A stretch of 50,468 bases of DNA from the NCBI RefSeq assembly GCF_015627175.1, contig NZ_VTDQ01000018.1:1-50468 (forward strand), given 5' to 3'. The position numbers were made by a program, and so were the translations under genes. Source of the stretch: Acinetobacter pollinis (GTDB taxonomy: Bacteria > Pseudomonadota > Gammaproteobacteria > Pseudomonadales > Moraxellaceae). A model generated the notes under the pieces. The model searched no databases. It saw only the letters and a program-made list of their open reading frames with translations, and was not told the DNA's origin. This document shows, piece by piece, positions 45,803 to 50,468 of the stretch (positions are counted from its first letter, which is position 1; every line of letters starts with the position of its first letter).

Positions 45803-46741
45803 ATGAAAATATGGATGCTGATATCGACGTACTTATTGCTATTTTCTACAGTGGCTTATACTCAAGTGGTGCCTACAGATCATACTCAACAGATTGAAAA
45901 TGCTGAAGATCGACCGAGTTTTTACAATTTCTTTGATGAAAAAGAGAAGACGCATAAGCCAGTTGTTGCCCTTGTTTTGGGAAGTGGTGGGGCTAGAGGC
46001 TATGCACATATTGGTGCAATTGAAGCTTTAGAACATCAGGGAATTCGACCTGATTTTATTGTGGGCACCAGTGCAGGGAGTATAGTTGGTGCAATGTATG
46101 CAAGTGGCAAAAGTCCTGAAGAAATTAAAAATATTGCGTTAAATATGAAGGTGAATGATGTACGTGAAATTACCTTTACGAAAAAAGGTTTTTTAGATGG
46201 TGAGAAAATTTCCAATTTTGTAAATAAGCAAATAGATAACTTACCTTTAGAGCAAATGAAAATTCCTTTATATATTGTTGCAACTGAGTTGAAAACAGGT
46301 CAAAAAACAGTATTTAATTACGGAAATGTAGGTCAGGCAGTTCAAGCATCAATTGCTATTCCTAGTATGTTTATCCCTGCTAAAATTGCAGGCAAAGAAT
46401 ATGTAGATGGGGGGTTAGTGAGTCCTGTACCGGTTGAGGTTGCACGCCATTTAGGTGCAGATGTAATTATTGCAGTGGATATTTTGCAACAACCCCAATA
46501 TACGGAAACAACAAATATGTGGGGGCTTTTTAATCAAAATATTAACATCATGCAACAGCACTTATCTCAGAATGAATTAAAAAATGCAGATGTTGTTATA
46601 CAGCCTGATATTCGTGAAAAAGCACATATTTTTGATGTTAAAGCACGTGATAGCACTATCTATGCGGGTTTAATTGCTGCCCAAGCTAAGATGAATTTGC
46701 TTAAAAATATCATTCAAGAAAAGACATTGATGTTAAAATAA
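45803..46741 (+). CDS. Secreted or periplasmic patatin-like phospholipase
   Basis: A 312-aa serine lipase-like protein. A signal peptide is present (about 1-19). The patatin fold shows the oxyanion loop LVLGSGGARGYAHIGAIEAL, the nucleophile in IVGTSAGSIVGAMYASG (G-x-S-x-G) and the catalytic dyad Asp in YVDGGLVSPVPVEVARHLGAD (DGG). It resembles RssA-type proteins but with a clear export signal. It should hydrolyse phospholipid or lysophospholipid acyl chains. Divergent from the DUF218 gene and 63 bases before the glycosyltransferase-like gene, which may be cotranscribed. Confidence 0.9.
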   Translation: MKIWMLISTYLLLFSTVAYTQVVPTDHTQQIENAEDRPSFYNFFDEKEKTHKPVVALVLGSGGARGYAHIGAIEALEHQGIRPDFIVGTSAGSIVGAMYASGKSPEEIKNIALNMKVNDVREITFTKKGFLDGEKISNFVNKQIDNLPLEQMKIPLYIVATELKTGQKTVFNYGNVGQAVQASIAIPSMFIPAKIAGKEYVDGGLVSPVPVEVARHLGADVIIAVDILQQPQYTETTNMWGLFNQNINIMQQHLSQNELKNADVVIQPDIREKAHIFDVKARDSTIYAGLIAAQAKMNLLKNIIQEKTLMLK

Positions 46742-46804
46742 TAAACCAATTGGAGAAATTAAAAGCAAGGGCTGAGCGAAAACAATAATTCGTTCAATAA
46801 TATA

Positions 46805-47512
46805 ATGATGAGAGTTGCTGTAATTACGCCGTATTATAAAGAGCCATTGGAACAATTGATACGCTGTCATCAAAGTGTATTAATTCAAAAGGCAAATGTT
46901 ACACACTTTTTAGTTTCAGATGGTTATCCAAAAGCTGTATTAGATCAATGGGATTGCGAACATATTCGATTGAGTCATCATAATGATTATGGGGATACAC
47001 CTAGAGGTATTGGTGCAGCATCTGCATCTGCTCAAGGTTTTGATGCAATTTGCTTTTTAGATGCAGATAATTGGTATGAACCTCATCATTTAGAAACAAT
47101 GATTTCAACTTTCAAGCGTTATAGAATACCTGTAGTGACAACATCACGAGCTTTATATACAAACGATGGCCAATATTTAGGTCAATGCAAAGAGTCTGAC
47201 GGCATACACTTTGTCGATACCAATTGTTATTTTTTTCATAAATCAGCTTTTGAATTATGTTCAGCATGGTTATTTAAACCTAAAGGTCAAAGCATTGTTG
47301 GAGATAGAATACTTTGGAAAAGAGTTCAAGATGCTAAAGTTCCGTATGTACATCATAGGGGTATAACTGTAAATTATGTCACTGACTTTGCAGTGCACTA
47401 TCAAATGTTTAATTTAACTCCTCCTTCGCAGAGTCGAGTATATTGTAAAAATCAGTGTAAATTTATCTCCTATAAGAGGTTTGTAGAGCAATCCTATTCT
47501 ACTGAATACTAG
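46805..47512 (+). CDS. Family-2-like glycosyltransferase
   Basis: A 235-aa soluble protein with a GT-A fold pattern. The start VAVITPYYKEPLEQLIRCHQSVL is typical of GT2 enzymes; FLVSDGYPKAVLDQW is the second strand; and AICFLDADNWYEPHHLETMI carries the DxD metal site. FFHKSAFELCSAW and VGDRILWKRV follow. No membrane segment is present. Donor and acceptor sugars are unknown; no polysaccharide cluster lies beside it except the pgaB-like gene 2.8 kb further on. ATG 46805 and 46808 are both possible starts, neither with a strong ribosome site. Confidence 0.82.
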   Translation: MMRVAVITPYYKEPLEQLIRCHQSVLIQKANVTHFLVSDGYPKAVLDQWDCEHIRLSHHNDYGDTPRGIGAASASAQGFDAICFLDADNWYEPHHLETMISTFKRYRIPVVTTSRALYTNDGQYLGQCKESDGIHFVDTNCYFFHKSAFELCSAWLFKPKGQSIVGDRILWKRVQDAKVPYVHHRGITVNYVTDFAVHYQMFNLTPPSQSRVYCKNQCKFISYKRFVEQSYSTEY

Positions 47513-47522
47513 TTTGCTCTAC
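47483..47522. terminator. Possible terminator overlapping the end of the glycosyltransferase gene
   Basis: GTAGAGCAA (47483-47491) and TTGCTCTAC (47514-47522) form a perfect 9-bp stem with a 22-base loop spanning the stop codon; no T-tract follows. The gene on the other strand ends at 47534. Confidence 0.45.
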
Positions 47523-47533
47523 ATTAACAGGTT

Positions 47534-48019
47534 CTACTTATAATTTGATGGTAGCTGAATAATTAACTCAGCACCCTTTTTTAAATTGTAATAAGGGGCA
47601 GCGCCTTGACCAAATACTTGTACAGGTGGTTTATTTACTTTGATAATAATTTGATTTGCTTTCTTAATAAAAGGTAGTTCGATATCTAGACCAAGATAGT
47701 TGTTAAATATATTGGCCATTTGGCGTTTGGTATCAATAGTTATTGCAGTGGTACTTATGGCTTTTTGCTGTTTATGTGTTACCTTGTCATAGATGTTTAT
47801 CTTGGTATTTCTTAGAAGAATTTCCTTATCACCTGTATTTTTTATAGTGCAACTTTTTGCATTAACAGCAGTTAAAGCAGCTTTGTTAACAGGATATCCA
47901 CCTGGTTCACGATCAACTATAAAGTTATGAAAAGTTGCTTTACAATTTTGAGTAGGAGCAGCGAGAACCAAAGATGGTAGAAATAATGCTGTGAATGCAA
48001 TAGATTTTAGGCTGAGCAT
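47534..48019 (-). CDS. Exported protein of unknown function
   Basis: A 161-aa protein with a clear signal peptide (LKSIAFTALFLPSLVLA, cleavage near LAA-PT). The mature part has two cysteines (in NCKATFHNF and KSCTIKNTGD) that may form a disulfide, and a pattern of beta strands ending in LKKGAELIIQLPSNYK. No catalytic motif is seen. The fold may be immunoglobulin-like, similar to a pilin subunit or chaperone partner, but no usher or chaperone gene is nearby. Single gene converging with the glycosyltransferase-like gene. Confidence 0.75.
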   Translation of the reverse strand: MLSLKSIAFTALFLPSLVLAAPTQNCKATFHNFIVDREPGGYPVNKAALTAVNAKSCTIKNTGDKEILLRNTKINIYDKVTHKQQKAISTTAITIDTKRQMANIFNNYLGLDIELPFIKKANQIIIKVNKPPVQVFGQGAAPYYNLKKGAELIIQLPSNYK

Positions 48020-48352
48020 ATTTTTTCCTTAAGAAGTAGTGTGTGAATATTCCATATTCTCTATATAAATAATATTTTCTATTGGATGAAATTACATATA
48101 TTTTGTAGTGGCTTAGTTAGTCATCTTTAAGTTACTGGCTGACAAAGTGATCCAACCTGTGACAGAGTAAGAATTATTTATATATCTAAACGTATAGAAG
48201 AAATTTTCTATAAAATAAAAAAATGAAAGACTTAGATTGAATCTGTGTTTTTTGCACTGATCTGTAGGTTAAGCGATCTGTGGTTAGGCATTTAATTATG
48301 TAAAAGATCATATATAATAAAAGCGAAGCTACTTTAGTCAAGGATGGAGAGC
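48020..48352. other. Non-coding gap with the thioesterase promoter
   Basis: No gene was found. On the plus side a TATAAT (48313-48318) about 40 bases before the thioesterase start is the likely -10; no clear -35 accompanies it, and a tandem 15-16-base repeat lies just upstream. The left part must also carry the promoter of the minus-strand exported-protein gene. Confidence 0.6.
48259..48289 (+). repeat. Adjacent imperfect direct repeat upstream of the thioesterase promoter
   Basis: GATCTGTAGGTTAAGC is followed at once by GATCTGTGGTTAGGC. The pair lies 24 bases before the TATAAT, where an activator or repressor could bind. Confidence 0.55.
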
Positions 48353-48874
48353 ATGCCCCAATTAGATGAGAAAATTGTACCTTCATCAGAAGATCAGTCT
48401 GAACTGACAATGACCGTTTTAATGACGCCAGATATGGCTAACTTTTCTGGAAACGTTCATGGTGGAACAATTTTAAAGCTATTGGACCAAGTTGCTTATG
48501 CATGTGCAAGCAGATACTCAGGAAGCTACGTGGTTACTCTTTCAGTAGACCAAGTAACATTTAAAGAACCTATACACGTTGGTGAGTTGGTCACTTTCCT
48601 TGCTTCCGTAAATCATGTGGGTAGAACCTCTATGGAAATAGGTATTAGGGTTGAAGCTCAAAATATTCGTACACGTGCACAACGACATACAAACAGCTGT
48701 TATTTTACAATGGTTGCTGTAGATGAGGCTGGAAAACCTCAAATTGTGCCTCAATTAAATATTGAGAATGATTGGCAGCGTTGTCGATTTGAGGCGGCTC
48801 AAGAACGCAAGAAAATGCGTTTGCACCATCATAAAAAGAAATCATGTAGCCTGACATACAAAGATAAAGACTAG
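48353..48874 (+). CDS. Hotdog-fold acyl-CoA thioesterase (YciA/BACH type)
   Basis: A 173-aa enzyme that hydrolyses acyl-CoA to free acid and CoA. The single hotdog domain has the family motif MANFSGNVHGGTILKLLDQVAYACASRYSG, then VDQVTFKEPIHVGELVTFLASVNHVGRTSMEIGIRVEAQNI, with the catalytic Asp in the LLDQVA helix. After about residue 140 comes a basic His/Lys tail (ERKKMRLHHHKKKS) beyond the core. An ATG nine bases earlier (48344) is in frame; 48353 was preferred because AAGGA lies eight bases before it. Single gene. Confidence 0.9.
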   Translation: MPQLDEKIVPSSEDQSELTMTVLMTPDMANFSGNVHGGTILKLLDQVAYACASRYSGSYVVTLSVDQVTFKEPIHVGELVTFLASVNHVGRTSMEIGIRVEAQNIRTRAQRHTNSCYFTMVAVDEAGKPQIVPQLNIENDWQRCRFEAAQERKKMRLHHHKKKSCSLTYKDKD

Positions 48875-48929
48875 TATGACAGAGGCTATTTATTAAGGAG
48901 CGTATAAATAGCCTGAATTATGCGATGCA

Positions 48930-49187
48930 TCAATAATGAATTGTTTGAGTTTTGGGTAAATAACCTCTTGGATCTATTCCATGCGAAGCACCATTTAGAT
49001 GATATTGTATTGCTTTGGGATCTGGCGTAATGACATGCGGAAAATCGATCGATGAATCATGATCATGAGCGGTTGTAGATATAATTGGATGAGGTACTTC
49101 TGTACGATATGTTAAGTATTGATGTGCGAGTGCATTCATGGCTGAAAATGTTGAAGGAGTTGCAAATATATCTTTTACTTGTTTCAT
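48930..49187 (-). CDS. Small His-rich protein of unknown function
   Basis: An 85-aa protein with no recognised domain. It is hydrophilic, with ten histidines (for example STTAHDHDSSIDFPHV and QYHLNGASHGIDPRGY) and several Pro/Thr. No signal peptide or membrane segment is present. The ribosome site GGAGAG lies six bases before the ATG, which supports translation. It faces the thioesterase gene with 55 bases between stops. Metal binding is possible but unproven. Confidence 0.65.
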   Translation of the reverse strand: MKQVKDIFATPSTFSAMNALAHQYLTYRTEVPHPIISTTAHDHDSSIDFPHVITPDPKAIQYHLNGASHGIDPRGYLPKTQTIHY

Positions 49188-49532
49188 ATGATCTCTCCAA
49201 AACTATTCGGACAAATACGTGCTTTAAAGCCGTAATCTATAATTCATACTAATCATTAAAATGATTTTTTTTGAATTTCTGACAAAAGAAAACGGTTAAT
49301 TAACCTTCAATGTACGTAGTGGATTCTTTTGTACTTCTGCTGTGAAAGAAGATATCTTCGATGTAAGAGAGCATATCTGGTGTGTTAATATTTAGTGCAA
49401 ATTTTAACCAATTGGTTTACATTTAATTTACACTCCATAGACTGAAGTAGAAATTTACTTGTATGAGATATCTAAAATATCTGAATTCCTTTATCATATA
49501 GCAACTTGAAAATCACTTGGGTAAATTTGTAA
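49188..49532. other. Non-coding gap with palindromes and a terminator-like hairpin
   Basis: No gene is supported. It contains AATCATT-AA-AATGATT followed by T6 (49251-49272), a short terminator-like hairpin on the plus strand with no plus-strand gene upstream, and two 12-base perfect palindromes, GGTTAATTAACC (49294-49305) and AACCAATTGGTT (49406-49417). The right end must hold the promoter of the FKBP gene. Confidence 0.5.
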
Positions 49533-49865
49533 ATGCTTGAAATTATAGATATTAAGTTGGGAGGTGGTAAAGAAGCTGTGAAAGGCGCTTTAATTACAAC
49601 ACATTATACTGGTTGGTTAGCAGATGGAACAAAATTCGATTCCTCTATCGATCGTGGTCAATATTTTGAATGTGTGATTGGAACAGGTCGTGTCATTAAA
49701 GGATGGGATCAAGGAATAATGGGAATGAGAGTAGGCGGGAAAAGGAAATTGGTTGTACCTGCTCATTTAGCTTATGGGGAAAGGAAAATTGGAAAGATTA
49801 TTCCTGCCCATGCAGATCTAACGTTTGAAATAGAATTATTTGATGTAAAAACAAGAGATGATTGA
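49533..49865 (+). CDS. FKBP-type peptidyl-prolyl isomerase, single domain
   Basis: A 110-aa cytosolic prolyl isomerase of the FKBP12 size class. Core motifs are VKGALITTHYTGWLADGTKFDSS, YFECVIGTGRVIKGWDQGIMGMRVGGKRKLVVPAHLAYGE (Trp of the active-site floor) and IIPAHADLTFEIELFDV. It lacks the IF domain of the SlyD-like protein at 14606-15088, so it is a separate paralogue. The start gives a minimal FKBP with no signal peptide. The isomerase should act on cytosolic proline peptides. Confidence 0.93.
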   Translation: MLEIIDIKLGGGKEAVKGALITTHYTGWLADGTKFDSSIDRGQYFECVIGTGRVIKGWDQGIMGMRVGGKRKLVVPAHLAYGERKIGKIIPAHADLTFEIELFDVKTRDD

Positions 49866-50270
49866 AAAAATACGTTTGTATAATGTAAGTCTCTATACAC
49901 TTTTCACTACTTTAGTGAAGCAAAGTAGTGGAGTCGTGTAATCTCATATTGTAAGTTATTTTAATCGCAAATATATTATCTAACGGTAGATTAATTTATG
50001 TACTTTTAATCGATATTAAAGATAAAAAAAGTATAGATAAAGTTTATATTTTCCTAGCTTATTCACATAAATTCGTTACAATCTCGCCTACCATACGATC
50101 ATGAACTGGAGATGGAGGTTATCGCCATTTTAAGCTCAAATTCAGTTTAGCTTTTGACAATATATTAAGATGGCTGATTAAAAAAACATGTCCAATCCCG
50201 ACATTATATATAAACGCATTTTTGTGCGTATCTCCTCATCAGTATTATGAAAATTTTCAATGGAACTCAT
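49866..50270. other. Non-coding gap before the pgaB-like gene
   Basis: No gene was found. A 9-bp hairpin CACTACTTT / AAAGTAGTG (49905-49930) 40 bases after the FKBP stop may end that transcript, though a T run is lacking. A small ACGCA / TGCGT hairpin (50214-50229) lies in the leader of the next gene. The rest is A/T-rich and presumably holds its promoter. Confidence 0.5.
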
Positions 50271-50468
50271 ATGCTTACTCGTTTTTTAGGTTCAGTCGTT
50301 GCCGGCTGTGTTAGTTTAGCCATGTTAGGCATTTCTCCGTCGTTGTATGCAGCGAAGAAACCTCACATTCAGCCAACAACCCTCACGGTCATTGGATATC
50401 ATGAGGTAACCAACCAAGCAAATGATGCATTAATTCCATTTTATGCGGTAACCACAGAAAACTTTGAA
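50271..50468 (+). CDS. pgaB: PgaB-type poly-N-acetylglucosamine deacetylase, N-terminal fragment
   Basis: Only the first 66 residues are in the window. A signal peptide (FLGSVVAGCVSLAMLGISPSLYA) is followed by LTVIGYHEVTNQANDALIPFYAVTTENFE, which matches the first strand and loop of CE4 polysaccharide deacetylases of the PgaB/HmsF group. These partly deacetylate biofilm poly-beta-1,6-GlcNAc in the periplasm. The Cys in VVAGC resembles a lipobox, but the hydrophobic stretch runs on beyond it, so a normal signal peptide is equally possible. An in-frame ATG lies 24 bases upstream (50247); 50271 has a GGA ribosome site. No pgaA porin gene precedes it, unlike the usual pgaABCD order. Confidence 0.7.
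   Translation, partial: MLTRFLGSVVAGCVSLAMLGISPSLYAAKKPHIQPTTLTVIGYHEVTNQANDALIPFYAVTTENFE

Noticed and set aside
1..50468. CRISPR arrays, tRNA or rRNA genes, prophage or insertion sequences
   Set aside because: No regularly spaced repeats, cloverleaf candidates, transposase or phage proteins were found in reading the gaps and frames.

Overview
The window reads as chromosomal DNA of a low-G+C gammaproteobacterium of the Acinetobacter type (Moraxellaceae). The base composition is A/T-rich, and the AroP, YaaA, Ndh, TcyP, NfuA, Ppk, ThiE-HemL and YedX-like proteins can all be aligned by eye with Enterobacteria/Pseudomonas relatives while the gene order is not enterobacterial. The species cannot be fixed from sequence alone. 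No rRNA, tRNA, CRISPR array, prophage or insertion sequence was seen. Genes sit close together, and most transcription units end in clear hairpin terminators, many shared by converging genes.

Layout. 1-6041 (+) is an iron-uptake block. A TonB-dependent siderophore receptor cut by the left edge is followed by a second receptor of the same family behind a near-consensus Fur box, with three tightly spaced inner-membrane genes (DUF3649-like, PepSY-type, DUF3325-like) that resemble ferri-siderophore reduction modules. 6043-9848 (-) holds a short UvrA paralogue without the UvrB-binding domain, a YitT-family membrane protein and an Lrp/AsnC regulator. The regulator is divergent from an AroP-type amino-acid permease (10078-11472). 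11518-21135 holds an alpha/beta hydrolase, YaaA, a DNA photolyase, a SlyD-like isomerase, type II NADH dehydrogenase, a PBP5-type carboxypeptidase, an M61 peptidase, a secreted transthyretin/HIUase-like protein with altered catalytic residues, and an RluE-like pseudouridine synthase.

21313-36105 is mainly metabolic: isocitrate dehydrogenase, TcyP cystine carrier, PhzF-like protein, a peptide deformylase paralogue, a PiT phosphate carrier behind a Pho-box-like repeat, an uncharacterised Rossmann-like protein, two rhomboid proteases, NfuA, a helical protein of unknown function, beta-carbonic anhydrase, MtgA and polyphosphate kinase. 36152-37758 (-) pairs an Asp/Glu racemase with a LysR regulator. 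37942-42749 (-) is an export operon (TolC-like, HlyD-like, two ABC-2 permeases) that has no ATPase gene and whose first permease is frameshifted. A perfect 7-3-7 palindrome lies inside its probable promoter.

42917-50468 carries thiE-hemL, a DUF218 protein, a secreted patatin-like phospholipase, a small family-2-like glycosyltransferase, a secreted protein of unknown function, a hotdog acyl-CoA thioesterase, a small His-rich protein of unknown function, a single-domain FKBP isomerase, and the first 66 codons of a PgaB-type polysaccharide deacetylase cut by the right edge.

The observations most worth following are: the exported HIUase fold that has lost both catalytic histidines and the YRGS tail; the ATPase-less, frameshifted export operon with its operator; the Pho-box-like repeat before a PiT carrier; the UvrB-domain-less UvrA; and the long hairpin at 8426-8470. 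No clearly new multi-gene system is evident. Family names were assigned by recognition of motifs and remembered homologues, not by a database search.
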